Origin: Effrenium voratum
Lineage: Eukaryota > Sar > Dinophyceae > Suessiales > Symbiodiniaceae
Reading direction: 5' to 3'
Assembly: GCA_963377175.1 (NCBI GenBank)
Contig: CAUJNA010002879.1
Span: 136,501 to 200,500, forward strand
Length of the DNA stretch: 64,000 bases
Part shown: positions 29,552 to 39,712 of the stretch, piece after piece
How positions within the stretch are numbered: the first letter of the stretch is position 1
How the letters are laid out: the number at the start of each line of letters is the position of its first letter
Made by a program: the position numbers and the translations under genes
The notes under the pieces: model-generated
Database searches by the model: none
The model's input: only the letters and a program-made list of their open reading frames with translations
Told to the model about the DNA's origin: nothing

Positions 29552-29804
29552 TGCGCTTTCAACTGACCCTTGAAATGGTTCAATTTGCACGCTCAATGGA
29601 ACCAGCCATCAACGGCCCAGTATATGAATTGGCCCAGTACCATCAACTGCCAATTGCCCCACACCACATCAACATGCAACAACCCAGCTATTCTGAGGCA
29701 CCCTTGAACCCTGTTTTTTGTTTTGTTATGTGGGTTCCGACTAGAATCTCAGGGTCAAGCCCAAAGCAGGGCCCGTTTTTCCTGCTCGACATCCAGATTG
29801 CTCA

Positions 29805-29870
29805 GGAATTCCGCGCGTGGAGCCATTGGACGCAGAACGATCGCGGTGGTCCGGGCGCGCAGAGGCCAGG
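29805..29870 (+). CDS. TSP1 exon (WSHW)
   Basis: After GCTCAG the frame reads EFRAWSHWTQNDRGGPGAQR. W-S-x-W-T-x-N followed by G-x-G-x-Q-R matches the TSP1 start with both core cysteines replaced, so it is a divergent or decaying repeat. Confidence 0.5.
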
Positions 29871-29934
29871 AATCGGATGGAGAGAGGGAGGGTAGAAGGT
29901 CGCAGCCTATGAAGCCTAAGTACACGCCCATAAT

Positions 29935-30056
29935 GTGGATGGACGTAATCCATTTCGCACCACCGTTCAGAATCCCTGATGGTTCCCCTGTAAATACCAG
30001 CAAACAATGCTTTCCCATGGTTTCAAAGTGGTGCGAAATGGATTTCGTCCATCCAC
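29935..30056. mobile_element. Family L TIR element, copy L1
   Basis: GTGGATGGACGTAATCC..GCACCAC and GTGGTGCGAAATGGATTTCG..CATCCAC are inverted over about 30 bases. The interior holds CCCTGTAAATACCAGC, shared with the 40.18 kb copy. Confidence 0.8.
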
Positions 30057-30352
30057 AGTAGGGGTCCTGTTTGGGTTTGGCTGGAGGTTTAGATTGGTTT
30101 TATAAACTATTTACCAAGGAAACCCATCTGTTTTTTCTACAAGGTCACAGGACTGCATGTTACAGCCATAGCAGCCATAGCAGTTTCGAGCCCAAAGTGG
30201 TTTGTCTTCGCCAGGCGTTCCTGGACCCATTGGGGCCCTGAAGGGTAGCCTGTTCGAAAAGCGGCAAGGAACCATCAATCAGCCCTGAAATACTTCCTGT
30301 TGGGCCAACAAGGGCAGTAGCCATGGATCTTTTGGACGGCATGAGTTTTTGG
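30057..30352. other. Intron-like stretch
   Basis: Nothing certain. A minus-strand frame (30160-30393) includes SMATALVGPTGSISGLID, and a plus-strand frame at 30285-30352 reads VGPTRAVAMDLLDGMSFW; neither is assigned. Confidence 0.25.
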
Positions 30353-30440
30353 CCCAGTTGTTCAGTGGAGGTGGCTTCCCCTCGCGTGGTCACTCCCTAT
30401 TTAGGGTTTCCTTTTCTCGGCAGGGTCACCGAGCAACTAG
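30353..30440. mobile_element. Family Q TIR element, copy Q2
   Basis: CCCAGTTGTTCAGTGG and CACCGAGCAACTAG ends match Q1 with substitutions. Its terminal CTAG is the acceptor in front of the TSP1 exon that follows. Confidence 0.7.
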
Positions 30441-30567
30441 GAAAGGCATCCTCCCAAACGGGGCTCACCAGAGTGCGAAACTTGTTCAAAGCAATGACCC
30501 CGGGTGCTCCAACGGAACCCAACAGTCTCACTTCCTGAGTTCATGGACTGTTTGGACCGTTTTCAGG
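30441..30567 (+). CDS. TSP1 exon spanning a repeat junction
   Basis: Starting at the AG end of Q2 and ending at a perfect CAGG|GTAAGA donor, the frame reads LPNGAHQSAKLVQSNDPGCS and then NGTQQSHFLSSWTVWTVF. P-N-G-A (in place of P-N-G-G), a cysteine, and then L-S-S-W-T-V-W give the end of one TSP1 repeat and the start of the next in a single 127-base exon. It is the best-delimited exon in the window. Confidence 0.7.
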
Positions 30568-30812
30568 GTAAGAACAAGTTTGGACCTTTTTTTTGGCCAT
30601 CCGCTCAGAAAGTGAGAACAGTCGGTTGCCTCATTTTTTAAGCCAAGCCCATGGGATCAACCAGTATGACTTCCGCCTGGTGGTGGTTTTCCACAGGTGG
30701 TCAACCACAAAGAACCTGTGTTTTTTTTCTTCCTTTTTTTTTTCGGGGGAAGTCCAGGGCCTGGGTCTCCTCAGGGTGGGTCAACGGGTCAATCCTCCAG
30801 GTACCGCTCCAG

Positions 30813-30885
30813 AGCAGTGAGCCAGCTGCCAAAGAACGGCGGGCGCTTGTGCCGGAGCCCAAGGCCCAAGGTTCTGAGCTTCAGC
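30813..30885 (+). CDS. TSP1 exon (P-K-N-G-G)
   Basis: After CTCCAG the frame reads AVSQLPKNGGRLCRSPRPKV. P-x-N-G-G-x-x-C is the hallmark of the TSP1 second half. It lies 245 bases after the preceding exon, in the right order. Confidence 0.6.
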
Positions 30886-30989
30886 ATTTCTAACTTCCGC
30901 TTGGTGCCCTTTCTCACCCCCTCTGGTTGGGAGGGTTCTAGACCCCTCCTGTAAAACACCCCTCAAAGGAAATGCGAAACCCCGCAAGG

Positions 30990-31116
30990 TCCAGGTTTCC
31001 CAGTTAGGTGCCCCTTTCAACCCCGCCTTTTTTGGTTGGGAGGGTTTTCGTCTACGAAAGTAGACTACAAAAAAAGTTGGTATCCTTATTCTAACCTCCA
31101 AAACTGGAGGACCCAG
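30990..31116. mobile_element. Family A element, copy A8 (diverged)
   Basis: CCAGGTTTCCCAGTTAGGTG to CTGGAGGACCCAG. The region just upstream (CCCTCAAAGGAAATGCGAAACC) is shared with the flank of the copy at 37.55 kb, so the two derive from one duplicated segment. Confidence 0.65.
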
Positions 31117-31117
31117 A

Positions 31118-31274
31118 TTTGCAGCTGGGGTTCGGCCAGTAGATGAACGTTAGTAAGGGATACCTCCAACCAGAAATAGCTGCGGACTTCCGCCTTCTTA
31201 GTTCTTCACATGGTTCTGGGTAGACCATTTTGATGCCGGGTTTTGATTATGACTCGTTTGCAGCTGGGGTTCGG
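31118..31274. mobile_element. Family H element H3 flanked by an 18-base direct repeat
   Basis: The element has the usual right end CCGGGTTTTGATTATGACTC but lacks the left TIR. It is flanked on both sides by TTTGCAGCTGGGGTTCGG. The long direct repeat implies a different insertion or deletion history from the 4-base duplications of H1 and H2. Confidence 0.7.
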
Positions 31275-31984
31275 CGAGGGTGAGGGAACCGCCCAAGATG
31301 GGCATTGCTGTCCGGTGGCTTTTCCTGCTGATTGCCGTCGGTGTCCGTCTGCTTTCCTTGTAACACAACCTCAAAACGGGCATCCTCCAAAAAGAAAGAG
31401 ACAGAGAGAGAGAGGGAGCGAGAAACACAATCAACAAAAAACTTTGGAAAAGTCTGACGAGCTTACCTCGAGATAGAAAAGTCTCACTCGTGCTGAAAGT
31501 CCTTTATTGGGGGAGGGGTCCTTATTGCCAGATTGGGAGTTGTGGTAGTTTGGCCAGGCGAATCTATATCGTGACAGACAAAATGCAGAGACGTGGTTGC
31601 ATGGAGTGAGTTTGAGTCGTTCGCGAACCTTCAAGAACGATAGTGATTGCACTGCTAAACAGTCCCTTGCGGGAGCCCAGAACGGCCATTTTCTGCGGCA
31701 CATCGCTTCTATCAGCGGAGAGCTACTTGATATTCGTGCAAGCGGGGAGGCAACTCCGAAACCCAAGGTGTGTGTAAAATCAGTTGGCGCTGGTCTGCTG
31801 GAGCCAAGGTAGACTTAAACTCTAGGCTCCGCCTTGAGCAAGTCAGCCATGATGCAAAGTGGTTTTCTGGAAGCGCACTGTCACACAAGCGATGATTCAG
31901 GAGGGGTTCTTTTTGGCACAGTTTCAGGAGCAGCCCTGGTAAGTCTACCTGGAAAGAATTACACCAGCGTAGACCCCAGATAGC
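31275..31984. other. Stretch with unassigned overlapping ORFs
   Basis: A plus frame (31597-31812; HFLRHIASISGELLDIRAS) and a 111-codon minus frame (31431-31766) overlap. Neither matches a known family. GGTAGACTTA and TAAGTCTACC at 31808 and 31938 are a short inverted pair. Confidence 0.25.
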
Positions 31985-32420
31985 ACACCACCGCTACGAA
32001 CCATTCTGCAGCATCATAATGGTTCCTGCAGCATCATGATGATGTTGACAGCATCATGCTGATGCACCAGCAACGAACGATTCCACGCCACATATCTAGC
32101 AGAAATAAAGGCAGAGACGACGTCCTCATGAGTTCGACAGCATCATGATGATGCGGACAGCATCACAATCATGCGGACAGCATCACCATGATGCGGTGAG
32201 CATCATGGTGCTGCGAACAGCATCATGGTGATGGCAAAGGCGGCATCATGATGATACCACAGCCACGAATCTTCTCGCGACAGCGTAATGAAATTCAGCA
32301 TCATCCTGATGTTGACAGCAGTCATGGCGCCACCACACCCACGAACCATAACGCAGCATCGCAGCATTGCAGTGACAGCAGCATCATGACGCGGGTGACA
32401 ACATCATGATGACACACCAG
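31985..32420. repeat. CAGCATCATGATGATG degenerate repeat
   Basis: CAGCATCATGATGATGC words alternate with CACCAGCCACGAAC at irregular spacing. No ORF of interest. Confidence 0.8.
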
Positions 32421-32459
32421 CCACGAACCACGCACCATCACAAACGACAGTTAGAGCAG

Positions 32460-33790
32460 CAACAACCTCCGACCCGGATCAACAGCATCATGAAACATCA
32501 CCCGCTACCCTGCCGTCCATATGCGCCCGCACCGTCACCAACACCTCAAGACAGCAGCCCCAACAGCAGCACCCGCGCCAGCACGGGACATGTCCCCGAG
32601 CACCGAGCACCTTGCCGTCACGTACTGTCACCAGCCCGAACAGCACCTCAAAACTGCACCTGCGCCGGTACCCCAAAGTGCATGCCCCCTAGCTCCCAAC
32701 CGTCGATCTTGCCAAACAACTCCCCTTCTTCATTGGAAGTTGGAACCCTTATGGTTTTCAGTTATCTTGGAAATAAGCGCCAGCGCGGTCAGCAGCACCT
32801 TAAACAGCAACCCAAAACAGCAGTTGCACCACCACCCCAAACTGCGAGCCCTCTAGCACCCGCCGGCAATCTCCAAGCAGCACCCCAAACAGTACCCCAA
32901 AGCAGCACCTGCATCAGCACATGCGCCTGCAAACAACACCCCAGAAGAGCAGTACTTGCACTAGCACCACAAGCTGAATGCCCAATAGCACCCGCTGTCC
33001 ATCAGCGCTTTAAACAGCATAGGCACCAAACAGCGCCTCAACCAGCATCCAGAACTGCATGCCCCTCTAGCACTCGGCCGTCAATTTCGCAAAGCGGAGC
33101 CCCCCAAACTCAAAAACTGCACTCCCCCTAGCACCCGGCCGTCAATCTTGCAAAACAGCACCTCCACCAACACCCGAAACTGCATGCCCCGTAGCACCCG
33201 GCCATCACTCTCAGCACCCCACACCTGGCACCCGGCCGTCAATCTCGCAAAACAGCACCTCTACCAACACCCGAAACTGCATGCCCCCTAGCACCCGGCC
33301 ATCACTCTCGCAAAACAGCACCTCCACTACTAGCACCCCAAACTGCATGCCCCCTAGCACCCGGCCATCACTCTCGCAAAACAACACCCGAAACTGCATG
33401 CCCCTTAGCACCCGGCCATCACTCTCGCAAAACAGCACCTCCACTAGCACCCCAAACTGCATGCCCCCTAGCACCCAGCCATCACTCTTGCAAAACAGCG
33501 CCTCCACCAACACCCCAAACTGCATGCCCCCTAGCACCCGGCCGTCAAGCTCGCAAAACAGCACCTCCACTAGCACCCCAAACTGCATGCCCCCTGGCAC
33601 CCGCCGTCAAGCTCGCAAAACAGCACCTCCACCAACACCCGAAACTGCATCCCTAGCACCCGGCCTCCACTAGCACCCCAAACTGCATGCCCCCTGCACC
33701 TGGCCGTCAAGCTCGCAAAGCAGCACCTCCACCAGCACCCCAAACTGCATGCCCCCTAGCACCCGGCCCTCAATCTCGCAAATCACTTTT
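32460..33790. repeat. About 60-base tandem array
   Basis: Units of CCCCCTAGCACCCGGCCGTC, AATCTCGCAAAACAGCACC and TCCACCAGCACCCCAAACTGCATG repeat head to tail, most regular between 33.1 and 33.8 kb. Near 32722-32790 the array is broken by a segment (TTCTTCATTGGAAGTTGGAA..TTTTCAGTTATCTTGG) that recurs around the foldback element downstream. Confidence 0.85.
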
Positions 33791-33805
33791 CCTTCTTTAT
33801 TAGAA

Positions 33806-34867
33806 TTTTTTTTCGCTCAACTTGGTTGTTTCGCCAGGTTGGTTGTTTGGTCGAAACGAGACTTAGCTGTGTATGTCATGGCTTTACTTTGCCGGCCATT
33901 CAAAGTCCCATGGGCCGTTTTCGCAGGATGAGAGTTCTTGATTGCGTTGCTGGCCAAGGCATGCACAGGGGCTCCAGGTGTGCTCGCAACTGCGGGATGG
34001 ACCTGGCTGTCGAGCAGGCAAAGCTCAGTGAGGAACGCAGGCAGCGGATCTGCAATGATCAGCAATTCTTTCGGCGAGGAATTTGGCTGGCAGGCCAGAA
34101 AGCTTTCGGCGAGAAATTCAACGGGCAGGCTCAATAATTTTCGGCGAGTTCCTCCGCGAGGGGCTCTCCCAAAAGTCAGGATCTCGGCGAGCAATCTCGG
34201 CGAGTTGCGCTGAGCGGCTTGGCTGGCTGCGAAGCACGAAAATCTCTCCTTAAGGCCCAGTTCCACCAAGCCCTGCTTTCGGAGAGGCCCTCGCAGAGGG
34301 GCTCTCCTTGAGAGGGGGGTCTGGCCGACTATTGGGAGAGGCGACTGCATCAAGTTTCTCTCCCAATAGTCGGCCAGACCCCCCTCTCAAGGAGAGCCCC
34401 TCTGCGAGGGCCTTTCCGAAAGCAGGGCTTGGTGGAACTGGGCCTTAAGGAGAGATTTTCGTGCTTCGCAGCCAGCCAAGCCGCTCAGCGCAACTCGCCG
34501 AGATTGCTCGCCGAGATCCTGACTTTTGGGAGAGCCCCTCGCGGAGGAACTCGCCGAAAATTATTGAGCCTGCCCGTTGAATTTCTCGCCGAAAGCTTTC
34601 TGGCCTGCCAGCCAAATTCCTCGCCGAAAGAATTGCTGATCATTGCAGATCCGCTGCCTGCGTTCCTCACTGAGCTTTGCCTGCTCGGCAGCCAGGTCCA
34701 TCCCGCAGTTGCGAGCACACCTGGAGCCCCTGTGCATGCCTTAGCCAGCAAACGGGCCATGGGACTTTGAATGGCCGGCAAAGTAAAGCCATGACACACA
34801 CATCTACGTCTCGTTTCGACCAAACAACCAACCTGGCGAAACAACCAAGTTGAGCGAATGTATTTTT
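33806..34867. mobile_element. Foldback (long inverted repeat) element
   Basis: Two arms of about 520 bases are reverse complements around a 17-base loop (34341-34357), with outer ends CGCTCAACTTGGTTG and CAAGTTGAGCG. The left arm carries an extra 28 bases near 33920-33950. TTAGAA lies on both sides, and a related uninterrupted sequence at about 32724 (CCTTCTTCATTGGAAGTTGG) is the empty site. Frames in the arms (LVELGLKERFSCFAASQAAQ) appear on both strands purely because of the symmetry; no transposase domain is seen. Confidence 0.85.
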
Positions 34868-35450
34868 TAGAAGTTAGAACCCCTATAGCTTTCAGCTATC
34901 TGGGGAAAGAAAAAAATCAGACCAGTGGCACCAAGTTGTCGTGGACCCTGTATTGCGTAGGGTTCCCTTCAAAATCAGCTACCAAGGGTGGTGTTTTCGC
35001 GGGGCTTCTGGAAGTCAGAACGCATCCATCGGGTGAATGGCCAGCTTCCTAATTGGTGGCTGAGATCTGTTTGAAAGTATGGAGACTGACAGCATAGATA
35101 AATCTATTTTTGAATATATGGATCTATTTTGAACATTTTGAAAATATGATTTCTCTTTGGTTTCTCTATCTCTAAACAGCCACCCCCAAACGAGCGTCCC
35201 ACAAAGATCGGCCCAAACAGGGCACCCATCGTCGAAAACGTGTGTGTTTCTGCGATGGCCTGCCCCGCGAAGGGCAACTGTTCCCAATTCCTCGTGATTT
35301 CTCCATGATCACAGCTGGGGTCCAGTCATATCCTCACCGCTGCTGGTGTTGGGAGTTCATTCCTCTTGTTTTGATCGGATATTCAATGGTCACCTCCCTG
35401 GTGCTGGTTTTGGATTGGTGGTTTGGGATTTCATTCCTCTCGCGTTGATG
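34868..35450. other. Stretch with exon-like segment
   Basis: The first part continues the repeat interrupted by the foldback element. At 35175-35300 two frames are open (ENVCVSAMACPAKGNCS; HRRKRVCFCDGLPREG), cysteine-rich but not clearly TSP1. Confidence 0.3.
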
Positions 35451-35569
35451 CTAGGCCGCCCAGTAGTGCCCTTCTCTCCTCCTTTTTGTTTGGGGGGGGG
35501 TTCCCCTACTAAAATAGGCTACAGAAAAAGGGTACCAACTAGTTCTAACTTCTCTACCGGACGACCTAG
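35451..35569. mobile_element. Family A TIR element, copy A9
   Basis: CTAGGCCGCCCAGTAG to CGGACGACCTAG. Flanks GATG/TATG share three of four bases. The following 70 bases (MCCGPAIPSPSLRRSF) are an unconfirmed exon candidate. Confidence 0.75.
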
Positions 35570-35640
35570 TATGTGCTGTGGACCGGCAATCCCTTCTCCT
35601 TCCCTGAGAAGGAGCTTCCAGCAGAGTGACCGCCCGGTGA

Positions 35641-36044
35641 CCAGATCCAACTGGAATTCCAACCCCTCCATTTCAAACTGCCCAAAGTTGGAGGTGAGAT
35701 ACATAAGTCTGTTGTTTTTTTAGGTAGTAGTAGGCCTTTTGGGGTTGGCTTAAAACAAAAGCAGCTTAAAGGGAAGCCAAGGGAGTTTCCTTGGCCAGCG
35801 ATTTGGGGGGCAAGCAATATCATCGACACCAGCCCACATATTAGCAACCGCCAACATTCTATCACCGTCATTTGAGAGGATGCGAGTTTCACACCCAAAT
35901 TCCTCAAACTACCCAAGCTTCTGGACTGTATACTTATCCGCACAAGACTGAAAAGGCTTACCTACAAAAACAACAGACTTATGTAACCTCACCTCCAACT
36001 TTGGGAATTTTGAAATGGAGGGTTGGAATTCCAGCTGGATCTGG
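35641..36044. mobile_element. Family Y long-TIR element
   Basis: About 75-base ends, CCAGATCCAACTGGAATTCC..CAAAGTTGGAGGTGAGATAC, are repeated inverted at the right (..CCAGCTGGATCTGG). The 404-base element has no coding capacity. No duplication is evident. Confidence 0.8.
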
Positions 36045-36322
36045 ACTGTCTTTTTCTTTGGTGCATTTTGCTTGGATGTTAGGACCTCAACTTTTTGCCT
36101 TCTTTAATGGGGTTTCCGTATTAAACCACCAACAGTTAGTCACTTTTAGAAGGGAACAGCAAGCAGCCGAGTTTTGCCACACAAATCAGGATTCTTTCTT
36201 GGCGGCCCCCTTTCCTATCAGGCTTCGCCCAAGTCAACATTTGTGTTCATTGAAGGGAGCGTTTTTGGCGAGTCAAAATCACTGGCGGGACGGAGTTTTG
36301 GGGAAGACTCCCTGGTCCTTCA

Positions 36323-36441
36323 CATGGTTGTTGTTGGGAAACATTTCTTCCATTTTTGCTTATTGTGGTTGAGTGGTGAGAAATTCCAAATCCACTTAAC
36401 TGCTTTAAAAAAAATGCTCCCCAAACCCAACGTCAACCAAG
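36323..36441. mobile_element. Family K TIR element, copy K3
   Basis: CATGGTTGTTGTTGGG to CAACGTCAACCAAG, flanked by a perfect TTCA/TTCA duplication. Confidence 0.85.
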
Positions 36442-36471
36442 TTCAGAGAAGCCGAACAAATTCACCTTTCC

Positions 36472-36550
36472 CCGGCTCCTCAGAGGCCGCGGCGGGGTGC
36501 GGGAAGTGGATGGCCCTCCAGGCGGCAGCCAGGACGCAATTTTGCGGCTG
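36472..36550 (+). CDS. Possible TSP1 exon
   Basis: The frame reads RLLRGRGGVREVDGPPGGS, resembling R-x-x-x-V-x-x-P-x-G-G of the TSP1 second half. The expected cysteine after GG is absent. Confidence 0.35.
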
Positions 36551-37326
36551 TTCCTTTAAGAAACTTTGCGGGTGCCAAGCAACCAGAGGAACCCATCGTG
36601 CTTCTTTGTTTCCGAGAAAAAGCGGAGGTGTTCTTATTATGATTCTTCCGATTATTAATTTTCGGACCCCCGAGTGAACACCCGGCTTGTTCCAAGAATC
36701 AGGGAGGTGGACGGGAGGGCTCGGACACTCAAGATTCGAAACCCATCCCGAGCCGCAAATGAAGTACACACAAGGAACCGGTTCCCGTGGGGGCATAAAT
36801 CCCCACGTCAAGGTGATCTTTGAGATCTGATCCCGGTGGGTTCCATCTACCATCAACCCCCCCCAAGTTCGCAGGCTGCGCGTAGAATGGGGTGGGTATT
36901 GTACAGGTTAGTTAATGGGTTGTACATCCAGTGTTCATGGACGGTTCTCTCGCACCAAGGTGCCATTTTTTGTGTGTTTTCAACCCCATTTTGGGGTAGA
37001 AACGGGTCGCCAGGTGTGGCAAAGACATGGGCTGGCGTGAGTTTTTGTGTGGGGGCGACCCTTGTACCCCTTTTTGGGGGATAAAGGGGAATCCCAGAAA
37101 AAGCCAGGCAGGTTTGTTTGCCGCGGTTGCGGTCAAACCAAGTTTCAAGCACCGAAGTCATGGGATCCCCTCGATCCTCGATCGATTGTCGCGTCAACTG
37201 AAGCGGTGAAACCAAACAGCCCGCACAAAGCTCGCCTGAGCGCTGCCCTGAAATCGTGGGGATCGATCCGCAAGCAAAGAGCCCGAGAATGGGAATGGCG
37301 TTTTTTTTTTTTTGGCATTGCATCAG
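36551..37326. other. Non-coding stretch
   Basis: Contains inverted GGGTGGGTATTG / CAACCCATT-like pieces and T-rich runs. Several overlapping frames, none with a recognised motif. Confidence 0.25.
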
Positions 37327-37454
37327 GTTGACCCCGATGAATAAACCAACCTGTTTATGAATATGGGGGTGTCCCTGGTTTCAGTTTTTTTTGTTTTTTT
37401 TTGGAGGGAACACCCCCATATTAATACACGGGGGTTTATTGATCCGGGGTCAAC
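37327..37454. mobile_element. Family N TIR element
   Basis: GTTGACCCCGATGAATAAACC and GGTTTATTGATCCGGGGTCAAC are near-perfect inverted ends, with an inner pair GGGGGTGTCCC / GGAACACCCCC. Confidence 0.75.
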
Positions 37455-37553
37455 ATTAAAGTCTTCCAGTGCCATGGGCAGGGCTGCGGAAACCACGGGG
37501 TTTTAGACCTCCTTTGGGGCAGCCCTCAAAGGAAATGCAAACCGCTGCAAGGT

Positions 37554-37682
37554 CTAGGTGCCCCAGCAATTGGTGCCCTTCTCTCTCCCCTTTTTTGGTT
37601 GAGAGGGTTCCCCAGTTCCCCTACTAAAATAGACTACAGAAAAAAGTGGGTACCCTTATTCTAACCTCTCAATTGGAGGACG
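37554..37682. mobile_element. Family A TIR element, copy A10
   Basis: Family interior intact (CCTTATTCTAACCTCTC). The right end is degraded to AATTGGAGGACGCC and the flank is shared with A8. Confidence 0.65.
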
Positions 37683-37860
37683 CCGATATCGGGCAAAGAC
37701 GAAACAAATGTTTTTTTTGTTTTTCTCGAATGATACCCTGGCAGTGTATTGGTTAAAAAGGGAAACCAAAGGGAAGCCACCATTATTATTGTTTGTTTGT
37801 TTTTTTTGGGGGGGGAGGCAACAAAATGAAATCACACCCAAGTGGCAGGCCGTGCTCCCA

Positions 37861-38075
37861 CCTGGAAAGCCGTATGGCCGATTTTTTTGGACGGAACCCG
37901 TATTTGGATCATCTTACCCGTATGGTCATGTTTTGCTGGCCAATGGCCATATTTGGCCGTATGCAACCCGTATTTGTTCAACAAATTGTTGACAAAAAGC
38001 CGTAAATATCCGTGTGGTCATTTTTTGTGGCCCAAGCCGTCTGGACAGAAAAGAACGTCACATATGGGTTTCCAG
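37861..38075. mobile_element. Family B element, B6 subtype
   Basis: CCTGGAAAGCCGTATGGCC to CATATGGGTTTCCAG. Interior words CCGTATTTGGATC, GGCCATATTTGGCCG. It is the uninterrupted relative of the split element at 18.57 kb. A TSP1-like exon begins 20 bases downstream. Confidence 0.7.
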
Positions 38076-38094
38076 GCAGATTTGGGGTTCGCAG

Positions 38095-38165
38095 GACAAC
38101 AGCCCCCGGGACTGTCAGCTGCTTCAGTGGCGGGAGGCCCCAGGATCGATCCGTTCGGCCCCACA
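38095..38165 (+). CDS. TSP1 exon (DC-x-x-x-x-W start)
   Basis: After TTCGCAG the frame reads DNSPRDCQLLQWREAPGS. RDC-x3-x-W-x-E resembles the other repeat starts here (KDCQFSPWSEW, VDCQVSLW) with the second tryptophan lost. Acceptor context AG|GAC fits. Confidence 0.5.
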
Positions 38166-38699
38166 TTCCTCACCCTTTTGAGGGGCGGCGGTCGTTGGGC
38201 GAGGGGACGACAACACCCTTTGAGGTAACAAAAAACAGAAGAAAATTCAAGCTGTTCAAGCTTTTGAGGCAAGCAAGTTCAGCAGCTTCTAGGTGGGTTT
38301 GGGCTCAGTCAGAGTGAAGTTCCATTTAATTGATACACTGACACAAGGTTGGAAGGTCCAAGAAAGATAATTTGAGGGCAGGCAACCACTGCAAGTCCTA
38401 AGTCCACCTGCTTTGGAAGTTCCCAAATTGTGGGAAGGGTACCTACCAGTGGCTTCCGTTTGCTTAAGACTCTGTTGTTTTTTCTCCCCCGCGGTTGGTT
38501 TTAAATCGCCAATCCAGCGCTACTGGACATGTTTTTTCTTTCTTCTGATTATGCTTGGACTTTCGTTCGACTGAAAAGTCGAAGGCCGCAAATCTCTGTG
38601 GCCTGTGGCGTTTTTCCCACGGCTCACTCCTTTGCGCCTCAAACAATTCGACGACCGCCGCCCCAAAAACATGCGGGAGCCCCGCTTCCGCGGCGAAGA

Positions 38700-38755
38700 G
38701 ATGCTCAGGTCTTCCTGGGTGGGATGCAGCCGCACCTGCGGAGGCGAACCGAAGG
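38700..38755 (+). CDS. TSP1 exon (CSRTCGG)
   Basis: The frame reads LRSSWVGCSRTCGGE. W-x-x-C-S-x-T-C-G-G is exactly the TSP1 core. Shortly after CGG the arginine-rich continuation (NRREPKTTSC) is found in another frame, so the exon either ends here (GGCGAACC donor region) or carries a frameshift. Confidence 0.6.
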
Positions 38756-38759
38756 GAAC

Positions 38760-39475
38760 CGAAGACAACCAGCTGCATCCAGATTCCGCTTCAAATTTGT
38801 TCAACTTAGTTTTCTGGGTTTTGGGTCTCCCTTTGAAGTCAAACCAGGGTTTGGGTTTTTGGGCTTATTTTTGGGGGTTTTTGGGTTGCGCCTTTTTTTG
38901 GGTGTCCTGATTTTGGGTGGGTGTTGTTCAGACAGTATGGGCTTCCGGCACTCCCTAGGTTGGGTCCCGGTGAATAATTGAGAATTCACCCAGATGAGTG
39001 TGACTTCGTTTAAGGGACCCCACAAAATGGCTTCATTGTTCTTTTCGGTTTGGGGTTTCCCTTTGCAGTCAACTCTTCCCAAAAAAGGATGCATCCTTTT
39101 GTTCCAGAAGAAATCCACTGGGCAGCTGAGAAAGGGAAACCCCACATGATGTGAGGTTTGGGGACCCACGATTTGCAGGAGTGAAGGCTTCAGCTGAGGC
39201 TTTGGCTATGGAGGTTAGGGACTTTGTCTTTGTTTTCTCATGGGGAAGCGCCGCAGCTTGAGGGGAAACGGCAAAAGTTGCATTCACTCCTGAATTCGAT
39301 GCACATATCAGCATGATGACAGGCCAGTGCTCGTGAAAGTTCTCAGATCCGAGCATTGACCATCGAAAGTTCTCAGATCCAAGCCGCAGTCCGCAATCCC
39401 GGAGCTGGACAGTGTGCCATGCATTTGGGGGGGGGGGTTCTCGAAAAAAATCGGACCCCTTTGTGGTTTAAAGGG
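38760..39475. other. Intron-like stretch
   Basis: T/G-rich runs (TTTTTGGGTTTTTGGG) at 38.85-38.92 kb, then unassigned DNA with a duplicated AAAGTTCTCAGATCC at 39.33 and 39.36 kb. No exon is supported. Confidence 0.35.
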
Positions 39476-39604
39476 CTAGGTCCCCCAGCTAGGTGCCCTT
39501 CTCTCCCCTTTTTTGGTTGGGAGATTCGGTTCCCCTACTAAAATAGACAAAACCGAAAAAAAAGTTGGTACCCTTGTTCTAACCTCCAAAACTGGAGGAC
39601 CTGA
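39476..39604. mobile_element. Family A TIR element, copy A11
   Basis: CTAGGTCCCCCAGCTAGGTG to AAACTGGAGGACCTGAG. Like A1 and A8 it has the longer left end with a repeated CTAGGTG. Confidence 0.75.
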
Positions 39605-39621
39605 GAGACCCAATTTGCCAG

Positions 39622-39712
39622 GTGGCTGGCAACAGCGACAACGCTCCATTGGCCAGACGGCACTCAATGGGGGCAACCCGTGCCAAAGGCCTCAGAGCCG
39701 ACGTCGGTTTCA
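39622..39712 (+). CDS. TSP1 exon (second half)
   Basis: After TTGCCAG the frame reads GWQQRQRSIGQTALNGGNPC followed by QRPQSRRRF. Q-x-R-x-R-x-I...L-N-G-G-x-P-C fits the TSP1 second half precisely, with arginine layers and the N-G-G-x-x-C turn. It is one of the strongest exons. Confidence 0.7.

Noticed and set aside
28251..29895. Four overlapping ORFs of 370-464 codons (CVCVCV, HTHTHT, NTNTNT patterns)
   Set aside because: Pure translation of a TG/TTTG microsatellite, open in several frames at once.
33817..34844. Nearly identical ORFs on both strands (LVELGLKERFSCFAASQ)
   Set aside because: They arise from the symmetry of the foldback element and have no transposase or other recognisable motif.
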